Positions 34,240 through 43,480 of a stretch of DNA of 64,000 bases are shown piece by piece (the stretch's first letter is position 1; each line of letters starts with the position of its first letter). A program made the translations under genes and the position numbers. Under the pieces are notes generated by a model. The model saw only the letters and a program-made list of their open reading frames with translations. It made no database searches and was not told the DNA's origin. This DNA is from Inquilinus sp. Marseille-Q2685 (GTDB lineage: Bacteria; Pseudomonadota; Alphaproteobacteria; DSM-16000; Inquilinaceae), in the NCBI RefSeq assembly GCF_916619195.1, contig NZ_CAKAKL010000011.1, forward strand, positions 62,001 through 126,000, given 5' to 3'.

Positions 34240-35535
34240 ATGACCGACACCGGATTGGCCACGCGCAAGGCCGCCGTCGAGCTGCTGCGGGCCGTTCTGG
34301 CGCAGCGGCGCCCGATCGACGAGGCCCTCGATTCCCATCTCGCCCTGCAGGGCATGGAACCGCGCGACCGCGCCTTCACCCGCCTGCTGCTGACCCCCAC
34401 GCTGCGCCGCCTGGGCCAGATCGACGCGCTGATCGACGGCGCGCTGAACACGCCGCTGCCGCGCGGCGCCGCCACGGTGCGCGATGTGCTGCGGCTCGGC
34501 CTGGCCCAGCGCCTGTTCCTGGCGACGCCGTCCCACGCCGCGGTCGACACATCGGTCGAGCTGGCCGGGCTGACCGGCTTCGCCGGCATGAAGGGGCTGG
34601 TCAACGCCGTGCTGCGCCGCCTGGCCGAGGACGGCCCGGCCCTGCTGGCCGGGCAGGACGCCGCCCGGCTGAACACGCCGGACTGGCTGTGGTCGCGCCT
34701 GGCCGAGGCCTATGGCGCCGCCACCGCCGCCGCCATCGCCGAGGCCCATCTGCACGAGGCGCCGCTGGACCTCTCGGTCAAGGCCGACCCCGATCTCTGG
34801 GCCGGGCAGCTCGACGCCCGGCCGCTGCCGACCGGGACGCTGCGGCGCGAGGCCGGCGGCATGGTGCCGGATCTGCCGGGATTCGCCGAGGGCGCCTGGT
34901 GGGTGCAGGACGCCGCCGCCGCCCTGCCGGCCCGGCTGTTCGGCCCGATCCCGGGCCGCCGCATCCTCGACCTTTGCGCCGCGCCGGGCGGCAAGACGGC
35001 GCAGCTGGCCGCGGCCGGCGCCACGGTGACGGCGCTGGACCGCTCGACCCGGCGGCTGAAGCGAGTGGCCGAGAATCTCGAGCGGCTGGGCCTCTCCGCC
35101 GAGCTGCACACCGCCGATGCCGAGACCTTCACCGCCGGCGCCCCCTATGACGGCGTGCTGCTGGACGCGCCCTGCAGCGCCACCGGCACCATCCGCCGCC
35201 ACCCCGACGTGCCGCGGCTGAAGGGGCCGGAGGACGTGGCCAAGCTGGCCGCGGCCCAGGCGCGGATGCTGCGCCGGGCGGTCGAGCTGGTGCGCCCGGG
35301 CGGCATCCTGATCTGGTGCACCTGCTCGCTGCTGCCCGAGGAAGGCGAATCGCAGATCGGCCGGCTGCTGGCCGAGGACGACCGGCTGATGCGCGTGCCG
35401 GTGGCGGCGTCGGAGGTCGGCGGGTCGGCCGAGTTCCTGACCCCGGCCGGCGACGTCCGCACCCTGCCCTCGCACTGGCCGGATCTCGGCGGCCTCGACG
35501 GCTTCCATATCGCCCGGCTGAAGCGGCGGTCCTGA
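34240..35535 (+). CDS. rsmB: RsmB-type 16S rRNA (cytosine-5) methyltransferase
   Basis: Protein of 431 residues with an N-terminal NusB-like RNA-binding domain (ATRKAAVELLRAVLAQRRPI onward) and a C-terminal SAM methyltransferase domain. The SAM motif is LDLCAAPGGKTAQLA, the catalytic cysteine pair lies in LDAPCSATGTIRRHPD and WCTCSLLPEEGE. RsmB methylates C967 of 16S rRNA (E. coli numbering). The start at 34240 is inferred from homology; in-frame ATGs at 34222 and upstream exist. Rpe, heparinase-like and purH genes follow further downstream, a neighbourhood shared by several alphaproteobacteria, here separated by a sugar transporter operon. Confidence 0.9.
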   Translation: MTDTGLATRKAAVELLRAVLAQRRPIDEALDSHLALQGMEPRDRAFTRLLLTPTLRRLGQIDALIDGALNTPLPRGAATVRDVLRLGLAQRLFLATPSHAAVDTSVELAGLTGFAGMKGLVNAVLRRLAEDGPALLAGQDAARLNTPDWLWSRLAEAYGAATAAAIAEAHLHEAPLDLSVKADPDLWAGQLDARPLPTGTLRREAGGMVPDLPGFAEGAWWVQDAAAALPARLFGPIPGRRILDLCAAPGGKTAQLAAAGATVTALDRSTRRLKRVAENLERLGLSAELHTADAETFTAGAPYDGVLLDAPCSATGTIRRHPDVPRLKGPEDVAKLAAAQARMLRRAVELVRPGGILIWCTCSLLPEEGESQIGRLLAEDDRLMRVPVAASEVGGSAEFLTPAGDVRTLPSHWPDLGGLDGFHIARLKRRS

Positions 35536-35652
35536 CTCCTTCACTCTTTCGCTAATAATCAGACAAAAACAAATTGCGCTCCGGCGCGCCTTCTTTCACA
35601 GTTCCGCCCGAACGAGGCCGGGATCACCGGGGCCAGGGAGGAACGGAGCGGG

Positions 35653-36393
35653 ATGGCGCTTCTGGAGCTGCGGGACATTGCCAAGCATTTCGGGGCGATC
35701 CACGCCCTGACCGGCGTCAGCTGGTCGATCGAGCCCGGCGAGGTGGTCGGGCTGATGGGCGACAACGGCGCCGGCAAATCCACCCTGGTCAAGGTCATGG
35801 CCGGCAACTTCCCGCCGACCTCCGGCGAGATGCTGCTGGAGGGCAAGCCGGTGCATTTCCACAAGCCGGTCGACGCCCGCGAGGCCGGGATCGAGGTGGT
35901 CTACCAGGACCTCGCCCTGGCCGACAACCTGACCGCCGCCGCCAATGTCTTCCTGGGCCGCGAGCTGAAGACCGGGGTCTGGCCGCTGCGCCGCCTGGAC
36001 CACGGCGCCATGAACCGCAAGGCCCAGGCGCTGTTCGCCGAGCTGAAGTCGGAGACCCGCGCCGGCGACCTGGTGCGGCTGATGTCGGGCGGCCAGCGCC
36101 AGGCCGTGGCCATCGCCCGCACCCGCCTGTCCAACGCCAAGCTGATCCTGATGGACGAGCCGACTGCGGCGATCAGCGTGCGCCAGGTGCACGAGGTGCT
36201 GGAGCTGATCCGCCGGCTGCGCGACAGCGGCATCGCCGTGATCCTGATCAGCCACCGCATGCCCGACGTGTTCGAGGTCTGCGACCGGGTGATCGTGATG
36301 CGCCGCGGCCGCAAGGTCGCCGACAAGCGCATCGCCGACAGCTCGCCCGAGGAGGTGACGGGCCTGATCACCGGCGCGTTGGAGGCGGCGTGA
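35653..36393 (+). CDS. Sugar ABC transporter ATP-binding protein (FrcA-like, single ATPase domain)
   Basis: ATPase of 246 residues with Walker A GDNGAGKST (36-44), Q-loop VVYQDLALADNLTAAANVFL, signature LMSGGQRQA and Walker B LILMDEPTAAISV; the H-loop is ILISHRMPDVFEV. Unlike RbsA, XylG or MglA (two fused ATPase domains, about 500 residues) it has one domain, as in FrcA of the fructose/mannose/ribose system. The D-loop reads AAISVRQ. It is the first gene of the ATPase-permease-binding-protein operon and shares TGATG with the permease start. No regulator is adjacent. Confidence 0.92.
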   Translation: MALLELRDIAKHFGAIHALTGVSWSIEPGEVVGLMGDNGAGKSTLVKVMAGNFPPTSGEMLLEGKPVHFHKPVDAREAGIEVVYQDLALADNLTAAANVFLGRELKTGVWPLRRLDHGAMNRKAQALFAELKSETRAGDLVRLMSGGQRQAVAIARTRLSNAKLILMDEPTAAISVRQVHEVLELIRRLRDSGIAVILISHRMPDVFEVCDRVIVMRRGRKVADKRIADSSPEEVTGLITGALEAA

Positions 36394-37433
36394 TGGCCCA
36401 GGCCACCAACTCCGCGACGATGAACTTCGACAACGTCCGGCGGCAGGGGCCGCTGCACCGGATCATGTCGTCCCAGATCACCTATGTGCTGGCGGCGCTG
36501 GTGATCCTGATGGTGGTCATGGCCATCGCGTCCGACAAGTTCCTGACCGGGCGCAACCTGCAGAACGTCGCCCAGAACTTCTCCTACATCGCCATCGCGG
36601 CGCTGGGGCAGACGCTGGTGATCATCCTGGCCGGCATCGACCTGTCGGTCGGGTCGGTCATGGCGCTCGGCGCCGTCGCCACCAGCCTGGCGATGGGCTG
36701 GACCGCCGACTGGCCCCTGTTCGTCGACTGGCCAGGCCTGGCCCTGGCTTTCGGCGTGCTGGCCGGCGTCGGCGTCGGCGGCGTGGTCGGGCTGGTCAAC
36801 GGCCTCCTGATCGCCCGGCTGGGCCTGTCGCCCTTCGTCACCACGCTCGGCATGCTCAGCGTCTGCCGCAGCCTGGTCTATGTCGTCACCCAGGGCCGCG
36901 GCTCGCCCACCGCCGGGCCGGCCAAGGACCTGTTCCGGACGCTGGGCAACGACCCCATCTTCGGCATCCTGCCGCCGTCGCTGATCTACATGGCGGCGCT
37001 GGCGGTGATGATCTGGTTCCTGCTGCGGCATATGCAGTGGGGCCGGCACGTCTTCGCCATCGGCGGCAACGAGAAGGCGGCGGCGCTGACCGGCGTTCCG
37101 GTCGAGCGGGTGAAGATCTCGGTCTACGTCTTCTGCAGCGCGCTGGCCGGCTTCACCGGCGTGCTGCTCCTGGCCTGGCTCGGCTCCGCCCCCGCCAACA
37201 CCGCGGTCGGCTACGAGCTGCGGGTGATCGCCGCCTCGGTGATCGGCGGCGCCAACCTGACCGGCGGCCTCGGCGGGCCGCTGGGCGCCGTCACCGGCGC
37301 GGCGCTGATCGAGGTCATCCGCAACGGTCTGATCCTGGGCGGGGTGCAGCCCTACTGGCAGGATTTCTTCGTCGGCGTGTTCATCATCCTGGCGGTGCTG
37401 CTGGACCGCATCCGGTCCCGGCGCGCGGCCTGA
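36393..37433 (+). CDS. Sugar ABC transporter permease (RbsC/FrcC-like)
   Basis: Membrane protein of 346 residues with about ten hydrophobic segments. It has IAIAALGQTLVIILAGIDLS with VGSVMALG, the RbsC-family signature, SPFVTTLGMLSVCRS, and AIGGNEKAAALTGVPVERVK with VIGGANLTGGLGG. It transports the sugar held by the binding protein encoded downstream. The start ATG overlaps the stop of the ATPase gene (TGATG), so translation is coupled. The N terminus (MAQATNSATMNFDNVRRQ) is cytoplasmic and variable. Confidence 0.93.
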   Translation: MAQATNSATMNFDNVRRQGPLHRIMSSQITYVLAALVILMVVMAIASDKFLTGRNLQNVAQNFSYIAIAALGQTLVIILAGIDLSVGSVMALGAVATSLAMGWTADWPLFVDWPGLALAFGVLAGVGVGGVVGLVNGLLIARLGLSPFVTTLGMLSVCRSLVYVVTQGRGSPTAGPAKDLFRTLGNDPIFGILPPSLIYMAALAVMIWFLLRHMQWGRHVFAIGGNEKAAALTGVPVERVKISVYVFCSALAGFTGVLLLAWLGSAPANTAVGYELRVIAASVIGGANLTGGLGGPLGAVTGAALIEVIRNGLILGGVQPYWQDFFVGVFIILAVLLDRIRSRRAA

Positions 37434-37468
37434 GACGGCAAACGAGTTCAACAAGGGGAGGATCGATT

Positions 37469-38416
37469 ATGAAGAAGCTTCTTCTGGCCGCGGTGGCGCT
37501 GGGCGCCGTCATGGCCATGGCCGGCGGGGCGAGCGCGCAGGACAAGCCGCGCTTCGCCCTGGTGCCGAAGGCCATGAACAACCCGTATTTCGACCTGTCG
37601 CGCGACGGCTGCATGGACGCGGCCAAGAAGCTGGGCGTCGAATGCGTCTATATCGGCCCGGTGGAGCACGAGCCGGCCAGCGAGGCGCAGATCGTGCAGG
37701 ACCTGATCACCCAGGGCATCGACGGGCTCGCGATCTCGGTCGCCGATGTCGACGCCATGACCAACGTGATCAACCAGGCGGTCGAGGCCGGCATCCCGAC
37801 CATCACCTTCGACGCCGACGCGCCGGGGTCGAAGCGCCAGGCCTTCGTCGGCACCGACAACTACGCCATGGGCAAGGCGATCGGCGAGATGGCCGCCAAG
37901 CTGAAGCCCAGCGGCGGCACCTTCGCCCTGGTCTCGGGCGGCCCGGCCGCGGCCAACCTGAACGACCGGGTGCGCGGCGTGATCGACGGGCTGGGCAAGG
38001 GCTGGACCCAGGTCGAGGGCTCGCCGCTGTACTGCAACGACGACGCCGCGCTGGCGGTGCAGCAGCTGCAGGACACGCTGACCGCCCATCCCGACATCGA
38101 CGCGCTGCTGCCGGTCGGCGGCTGGCCGCTGTTCGTGCCGGACGCCTTCCGCAACTTCGCCGAGCCGATCAAGGCCAAGCTGGCCTCGAAGGAGGTCGTG
38201 CTGGTCTCGGCCGACACGCTGAAGCCGGAGCTGGAGCTGCTGCGCGACGGCTACGCCAACGGCCTGATCGGCCAGCAGCCCTACGAGATGGGCGCGCTGG
38301 CAATGGAGATCCTGCAGAAGCTGAAGAAGGGCGAGAAGGTCGAGGAGATCACCTATGTCGGCCTCGACACGGTGACCCCCGACAACGTCAAGGACTTCCT
38401 CGCCAAGGCGAAGTAA
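37469..38416 (+). CDS. Sugar ABC transporter substrate-binding protein (FrcB-like)
   Basis: Periplasmic protein of 315 residues. The signal peptide is KLLLAAVALGAVMAMAGGAS, with cleavage near AQ-DKPRF. The mature part has the periplasmic-binding-protein type 1 fold: FALVPKAMNNPYFDLSRDG, IDGLAISVADVDAMT, ITFDADAPGSKRQAFVGTDN, and ALLPVGGWPLF. The GTDNYAMG and AVEAGIPTITFD patterns mark pentose/hexose binders. GGGGAGGA precedes the ATG (37469). It completes the FrcA-FrcC-FrcB-like set. A strong hairpin follows at 38433-38460. Confidence 0.92.
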   Translation: MKKLLLAAVALGAVMAMAGGASAQDKPRFALVPKAMNNPYFDLSRDGCMDAAKKLGVECVYIGPVEHEPASEAQIVQDLITQGIDGLAISVADVDAMTNVINQAVEAGIPTITFDADAPGSKRQAFVGTDNYAMGKAIGEMAAKLKPSGGTFALVSGGPAAANLNDRVRGVIDGLGKGWTQVEGSPLYCNDDAALAVQQLQDTLTAHPDIDALLPVGGWPLFVPDAFRNFAEPIKAKLASKEVVLVSADTLKPELELLRDGYANGLIGQQPYEMGALAMEILQKLKKGEKVEEITYVGLDTVTPDNVKDFLAKAK

Positions 38417-38432
38417 GCTTTTCGGGCGAAGC

Positions 38433-38460
38433 CGGCCGGGGCGACCGCCCGCCCCGGCCG
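38433..38460 (+). terminator. GC-rich terminator-like hairpin after the sugar transporter operon
   Basis: CGGCCGGGGCG (38433-38443) and CGCCCCGGCCG (38450-38460) are perfect 11-bp arms around a 6-nt loop, 17 bp after the binding-protein stop. There is no U-run, so it may rather protect the 3' end or reduce read-through into rpe. Confidence 0.6.
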
Positions 38461-38524
38461 ATCCTTCGGCGCCGCGGTTTCGTCACGGTTGTGACGCGGC
38501 CGGTCCCTTGTTATGAGGACGATC

Positions 38525-39190
38525 ATGGTCAAGCCGGTCCTGATCGCCCCCTCCATCCTCTCCGCCGACTTCGCCCGCCTGGGCGAGGAGGCCCGCGCCA
38601 TGACCGAGGCCGGGGCCGACTGGCTCCATCTCGACATCATGGACGGGCATTTCGTGCCCAACATCACCTTCGGCCCGACGGTGGTGAAGGCGCTGCGGCC
38701 CTGGTCGGCCCTGCCCTTCGACACCCATCTGATGATCGGCCCGGCCGATCCCTATATCCCGGCCTTCGCCGAGGCGGGGGCCGACCGCATCAGCTTCCAC
38801 CCGGAAGCCGGGCCGCACCCGCACCGCACCGTCCAGTTGATCCGCTCTCTCGGCAAGTCGCCGGGCGTGGTGCTGAGCCCCGGCACGCCGGTCGCCATGG
38901 TCGAGGAGCTTCTGGGCGACATCGACCTGGTGCTGGTGATGACGGTCAACCCCGGCTTCGGCGGGCAGAGCTTCATCGAAAGCCAGCTCGACAAGATCGC
39001 CCGGCTGCGCGCCATGATCGACAAGAGCGGCCGCGACGTGCGCCTCGAGGTCGATGGCGGCGTCACGCCGGAGACGGCGCCGCGGGTGATCGCCGCCGGC
39101 GCCGACACGCTGGTGGCCGGCACCGCGGCCTTCCGCGGCGGCCCGGGCGCCTATGCCGGCAACATCGCCGCGATCCGCGGCAAACGCTGA
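38525..39190 (+). CDS. rpe: Ribulose-phosphate 3-epimerase
   Basis: TIM-barrel epimerase of 221 residues interconverting ribulose 5-phosphate and xylulose 5-phosphate. Seen are [36 protein letters not shown] with metal-binding His and Asp, [21 protein letters not shown] and LEVDGGV. The start at 38525 was preferred over an in-frame ATG at 38513 because GAGGA lies between them at the right distance. It is part of the rsmB-rpe-heparinase-purH neighbourhood. It overlaps no transporter gene but follows a pentose/hexose importer, which may be coincidence. Confidence 0.95.
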   Translation: MVKPVLIAPSILSADFARLGEEARAMTEAGADWLHLDIMDGHFVPNITFGPTVVKALRPWSALPFDTHLMIGPADPYIPAFAEAGADRISFHPEAGPHPHRTVQLIRSLGKSPGVVLSPGTPVAMVEELLGDIDLVLVMTVNPGFGGQSFIESQLDKIARLRAMIDKSGRDVRLEVDGGVTPETAPRVIAAGADTLVAGTAAFRGGPGAYAGNIAAIRGKR

Positions 39191-39193
39191 GCC

Positions 39194-40858
39194 ATGCGGA
39201 GCCCGCGCACCCTCACCCGCAACGTCCACGACCAGCTGACGCGGTTCGCCTATTCGAACCCGCTCTACTCCGTGGCGCTGGGGCGCAAGGGGCCGCGCGA
39301 CCTGCTGATGGTGCCGCCCGACCCCTGGCCGGGCGACGCCGAGCGCGGCGCCGCGCTGATCGCCGGCCTCTACAGGCTGGGCGGCCAGACCTATGAGGCG
39401 GCGGCCGCGGCGCCGTGGGAGCCGTTCGGCGCCGCCCCGGAGTTCATCGAGGCGCTGCACGGCTTCGAATGGCTGCGCGACCTGCGCGCCGCCGGCGGCG
39501 ACCAGGCCCGGCGCGCGGCGCGGCGGCTGATCGACCACTGGATCGAGCGCTACGACCGCTGGCATCCGCTGACCTGGCGGCCGGACATCCTGGGCCAGCG
39601 CATCGCCAGCTGGCTCGGCGCGCACGACTTCTTCTGCGCCAGCGCCGACGACGATTTCCGGGCGCGCGTCTTCGCCAGCCTGTCGCGCCAGCTGCGCCAC
39701 CTGACCCGCGTCGCCGACGGCGACCCGATGGACCCGCGCCAGATCCAGACCGTGCGCGGCCTGGTCTACGGCGCCGTGGCCCTGCCCCAGGGCCGGCCGC
39801 GGCTGGACCAGGCCCAGCGCATCCTCGGCAAATGCCTGCCGCGCCAGATCCTGCCGGACGGCGGACACATCCAGCGCAACCCGGCGGTGCACCTGACCGT
39901 GCTGCGCCAACTGATCGACATCCGCGCCGCCTTCCGCGCCGCCCAGGCGCATGTGCCGGACGCGCTGCACCTGGCGATCGACCGGATGGCGCCGGCGCTG
40001 CGCCTGCTGCGCCACGGCGACGGCGGCTTCGCCCTGTTCAACGATGCGCAGGAGGGCGAACCGGTGCTGATCGACGCCGTGCTGTCCCAGGCCGATTCCA
40101 AGGCCCGGGCGCCGAAGAGCGCACGGCACAGCGGCTTCGAGCGGGCGATGGCCGGCCGCACCCTGCTGCTGCTCGACGTCGGCGCGCCGCCGCCGGCCGG
40201 CGCCGATGACGGCGCCCATGCCGGCCTCTTGTCTTTCGAGATGTCGGTCGGGCGCGAGCGCATGATCGTCAATTGCGGCGCCTGGCCCGGCCGCGGCAGC
40301 GCCGAGGACAGCGCCTGGCACACCGCCCTGCGCGGCACGCCGGCCCATTCCACGCTGAGCGTCGCCGGCCGCGATTCGGCCGAGGTGCTGCGCGACGCCG
40401 GCATCGGCAAGCGGCCGCGCCAGATCGAGATCGACCGGCAGGAGACGCCGCAATCGGTGCTGATCGACGCCTGGCATGACGGCTACCGCGAGGCGCTGGG
40501 CCTGGTCCACCGCCGCCGGCTGGAGCTGTCGGCCAATGGCGACGAGCTGCGCGGCGAGGACATCCTGTTCGCCGAGACCGACGCGGCCCGCGGCCTGCCC
40601 TTCGCCATCCGCTTCCACCTGCACCCGGCGCTGCAGCTGTCGCCGGTGCAGGGCGGCAGCTCGGTGATCATCCGCCTGCCCAGCGGCGACGGCTGGCGCC
40701 TGCGCGGCTATGGCGGCCAGGTGGCGCTGGAGGAAGGCATTTATGTCGGCCGCGGCTCCGAGCGCCGCAAGACCACCCAGGTCGTGATCTGGGGCGAGGT
40801 CGGCGCCGAGAGCACCGGCGTGCAGTGGATCCTGCGCCGGGAACGGCGACTGGCCTGA
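39194..40858 (+). CDS. Heparinase II/III family protein
   Basis: Protein of 554 residues with the alphaproteobacterial heparinase-like layout: an N-terminal alpha-helical toroid (residues about 40-290, including [20 protein letters not shown] and [20 protein letters not shown]) and a C-terminal beta-sandwich ending [12 protein letters not shown]. Motifs [15 protein letters not shown] and [11 protein letters not shown] resemble heparinase II/III. It begins 3 bp after rpe and its stop overlaps the AAC(3)-like start. The substrate in these bacteria is unknown; a uronate-containing polysaccharide is assumed. No signal peptide is obvious. Confidence 0.85.
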   Translation: MRSPRTLTRNVHDQLTRFAYSNPLYSVALGRKGPRDLLMVPPDPWPGDAERGAALIAGLYRLGGQTYEAAAAAPWEPFGAAPEFIEALHGFEWLRDLRAAGGDQARRAARRLIDHWIERYDRWHPLTWRPDILGQRIASWLGAHDFFCASADDDFRARVFASLSRQLRHLTRVADGDPMDPRQIQTVRGLVYGAVALPQGRPRLDQAQRILGKCLPRQILPDGGHIQRNPAVHLTVLRQLIDIRAAFRAAQAHVPDALHLAIDRMAPALRLLRHGDGGFALFNDAQEGEPVLIDAVLSQADSKARAPKSARHSGFERAMAGRTLLLLDVGAPPPAGADDGAHAGLLSFEMSVGRERMIVNCGAWPGRGSAEDSAWHTALRGTPAHSTLSVAGRDSAEVLRDAGIGKRPRQIEIDRQETPQSVLIDAWHDGYREALGLVHRRRLELSANGDELRGEDILFAETDAARGLPFAIRFHLHPALQLSPVQGGSSVIIRLPSGDGWRLRGYGGQVALEEGIYVGRGSERRKTTQVVIWGEVGAESTGVQWILRRERRLA

Positions 40859-41673
40859 TGCCTGCCGACATCCACACCCGGCGGACGCTGGCGGCGCAGC
40901 TTCGCGCGATCGGCCTCGGCCCGGACGCTTCGGTGATGGTGCATGCCGCGCTGCGCTCGGTCGGCCGCATCCTCGGCGGGCCCGACGCGCTGATCGACGC
41001 GCTGCACGACGCGATCGGGCCGGGCGGAACGATCCTGGTCTACACCGACTGGAGCGACGACTACCACGACCTGCTGGACGACGACGGGACCATCCCGGCG
41101 GAGCTGCGGGACGACATCCCGCCCTTCGATCCGGCCTCGTCCCGCGCCCGCCGCTTCAACGGCGCCATCGCCGAGCTGGTGCGCACCCGGCCGGGCGCAC
41201 GGCGCAGCGCCAATCCCGGCGCCTCCTTCGCCGCGGTCGGCGGCCGGGCCGAGTGGTTCACCGCCGACCACGCGCTCGACTACGGCTATGGCGAGCGGTC
41301 GCCCTTCGCGAAGCTGGTGCAGGCCCGCGGCAAGGTGCTGATGCTGGGCGCCCCGCTCGACGCCATGAGCCTGCTGCACCATGCCGAGCACCTGGCCCGG
41401 ATCCCCGGCAAGCGCGTGGTCCGGTACGAGGCGCCGATCCTGGTCGAGGGCCGGACGGTCTGGCGCCGCTTCGAGGAGTTCGACACCTCCGACCCCGTCG
41501 TCGACGGGCTGCCGGAGGGCTATTTCGCCACTGTTGTCGAGGATTTCCTCGCCGCCGGCCGTGGCGTGCGCAGCACCGTCGGCGACGCCGCCTCGGTGCT
41601 GGTGCCGGCGGCGGAGATGGCGGATTTCGCCGTCCGCTGGCTGGAGCGCCGGTTCGGGCTGCCCGGAGCGTAG
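40858..41673 (+). CDS. Aminoglycoside N(3)-acetyltransferase-like protein
   Basis: Protein of 271 residues in the AAC(3) family: [20 protein letters not shown] near 24-43, [14 protein letters not shown], and a conserved [20 protein letters not shown] loop with later [20 protein letters not shown](3) enzymes acetylate aminoglycosides at N3, but many chromosomal members have uncertain substrates. The ATG overlaps the heparinase-like stop (TGATG), so the gene has slipped into the rpe-heparinase-purH transcript. Codon usage matches its neighbours, so there is no sign of very recent transfer. Confidence 0.85.
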   Translation: MPADIHTRRTLAAQLRAIGLGPDASVMVHAALRSVGRILGGPDALIDALHDAIGPGGTILVYTDWSDDYHDLLDDDGTIPAELRDDIPPFDPASSRARRFNGAIAELVRTRPGARRSANPGASFAAVGGRAEWFTADHALDYGYGERSPFAKLVQARGKVLMLGAPLDAMSLLHHAEHLARIPGKRVVRYEAPILVEGRTVWRRFEEFDTSDPVVDGLPEGYFATVVEDFLAAGRGVRSTVGDAASVLVPAAEMADFAVRWLERRFGLPGA

Positions 41674-41756
41674 CGGCGCCACGCGGCGCTATACGGTCGA
41701 CACCCCGCCCGTCCAGGTCTAAAGCCGGGCCGATTCCTGCCCCCGGGGCCCCGCCG

Positions 41757-43340
41757 ATGATGACCGAAGCCGCCCTGCCGATCCGCCGCGCGCTGATCTC
41801 CGTCTCCGACAAGACCGGCATCGTCGACTTCGCCCGGTTCCTGGCCGAGCGCGGGGTCGAGATCCTGTCGACCGGCGGCTCCTTCAAGGCGCTGGCCGAT
41901 GCCGGCATCCCGGTCAAGGAGGTGTCGGCCCATACCGGCTTCCCGGAGATCATGGACGGCCGGGTCAAGACCCTGCACCCGAAGATCCATGGCGGCCTGC
42001 TGGCCCGGCGCGACAGCGACGAGCATGTCGAGGCGATGACCGATTACGGCATCGCGCCAATCGACCTGCTGGTGTCGAACCTGTACCCGTTCGAGGCGAC
42101 GATCGCCCGCGGCGCCGGATTCGACGACGCCATCGAGAACATCGACATCGGCGGCCCGGCCATGACCCGCGCCGCGGCCAAGAACCACGCCTTCGTCGCC
42201 GTCGTCACCTCGCCGGTCGACTACGAGCCGCTGCGGCTGGAGATCGCGGCCAATGGCGCCCCCCTGGGCGCCACCCGCCGCCGCCTGGCCGCCGCCGCCT
42301 TCGCCCGCCCCGCCGCCTATGACGCTGCCATCGCCGGCTGGTTCGCCGAGGTCGAGGGCGAGACCTTCCCGCCGCGCCTGTCGCTGTCCGGCAAGCTGGC
42401 CGAGACGCTGCGCTACGGCGAGAACCCGCACCAGGCCGCCGCGCTGTATCTGAGCGGCCCGGCGGTGCCCGGCCCGGCCACGGCCGAGCAGGTGCAGGGC
42501 AAGGAGCTGAGCTACAACAACATCCTCGACGCCGACGCGGCCTTCGAGGCGGTGTCGGAGTTCACCGAGCCCGCGGTCGTCATCGTCAAGCACGCCAACC
42601 CCTGCGGCGTGGCCGTCGCCGCCACGCTCGGCGAGGCCTATGCCCGTGCGCTGGCCTGCGACCCGATCAGCGCCTTCGGCGGCATCATCGCCGCCAACCG
42701 GCCGATCGACGCCGCCACGGCCCAGGCCATCACCGCGCTGTTCGCCGAGGTCGTAATCGCCCCGGATGTCGAGCCGGAGGCCGCCGCGGTGTTCGCCGGC
42801 AAGGCCAATCTGCGGGTGTTGAAGACCGGCGGGGTGCAGGACCCGACGCAGCGCCGCCGGGTGCTGCGCAGCGTCGCCGGCGGCTTCCTGACCCAGACCC
42901 GCGACGACGCGGCGCCGGAGGCATCGGAGCTGAAGCTGGTCACCCGCAAGGCGCCGACCCCGGCGCAGATCGAGGACCTGCTGTTCGCCACCCAGGTGGC
43001 CAAGCATGTCCGATCCAACGCCATCGTCTTCGCCAAGGGCCGCAGCACGGTGGGCATCGGCGCCGGGCAGATGAGCCGGGTGGACAGCGTCAAGATCGCC
43101 GTGTCGAAGTCGGCGGAGGCCGCCAAGGCCGCGGGCGAGACCGGCTCGCGCATCGCCGGGTCGGTGGCGGCGTCGGAGGCCTTCTTCCCCTTCGCCGACG
43201 GCCTGCTGGCCCTGGTCGAGGCCGGCGCCACGGCGGTGATCCAGCCCGGCGGCTCGATGCGCGACCGGGAAGTGATCGAGGCCGCGGATCAGGCCGGCAT
43301 CGCCATGGTGTTCACCGGGCGGCGGCACTTCCGGCATTGA
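41757..43340 (+). CDS. purH: Bifunctional AICAR formyltransferase/IMP cyclohydrolase
   Basis: Enzyme of 527 residues for the last two steps of IMP synthesis. The N-terminal MGS-like cyclohydrolase domain begins [20 protein letters not shown], with [20 protein letters not shown]. The C-terminal transformylase has the [13 protein letters not shown] active-site motif, [15 protein letters not shown] and [20 protein letters not shown]. The length is normal. An ATGATG pair allows a start at 41757 or 41760. It is the last gene of the run beginning at rsmB; a repeat and a convergent M48 gene follow. Confidence 0.96.
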   Translation: MMTEAALPIRRALISVSDKTGIVDFARFLAERGVEILSTGGSFKALADAGIPVKEVSAHTGFPEIMDGRVKTLHPKIHGGLLARRDSDEHVEAMTDYGIAPIDLLVSNLYPFEATIARGAGFDDAIENIDIGGPAMTRAAAKNHAFVAVVTSPVDYEPLRLEIAANGAPLGATRRRLAAAAFARPAAYDAAIAGWFAEVEGETFPPRLSLSGKLAETLRYGENPHQAAALYLSGPAVPGPATAEQVQGKELSYNNILDADAAFEAVSEFTEPAVVIVKHANPCGVAVAATLGEAYARALACDPISAFGGIIAANRPIDAATAQAITALFAEVVIAPDVEPEAAAVFAGKANLRVLKTGGVQDPTQRRRVLRSVAGGFLTQTRDDAAPEASELKLVTRKAPTPAQIEDLLFATQVAKHVRSNAIVFAKGRSTVGIGAGQMSRVDSVKIAVSKSAEAAKAAGETGSRIAGSVAASEAFFPFADGLLALVEAGATAVIQPGGSMRDREVIEAADQAGIAMVFTGRRHFRH

Positions 43341-43378
43341 GGTAACGGCGCCTATGAGAATTGAACTTCCCCTTTACC

Positions 43379-43455
43379 GTCATTGCCGGGCTTGACCCGG
43401 CAATCCAGAAGATGTCGACAGTCTCTGGATGCCCGGGTCAAGCCCGGGCATGACA
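43379..43455. repeat. Dispersed repeat, GTCATTGCCGGG…CCCGGGCATGAC type, copy 2
   Basis: GTCATTGCCGGGCTTGACCC and GGATGCCCGGGTCAAGCCCG form the arms, almost identical to the copy at 33541-33632 but with a different middle. It lies between the convergent purH and M48 genes. Confidence 0.75.
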
Positions 43456-43480
43456 ATATGGGGTGGGTGGCGGCCTGTCG

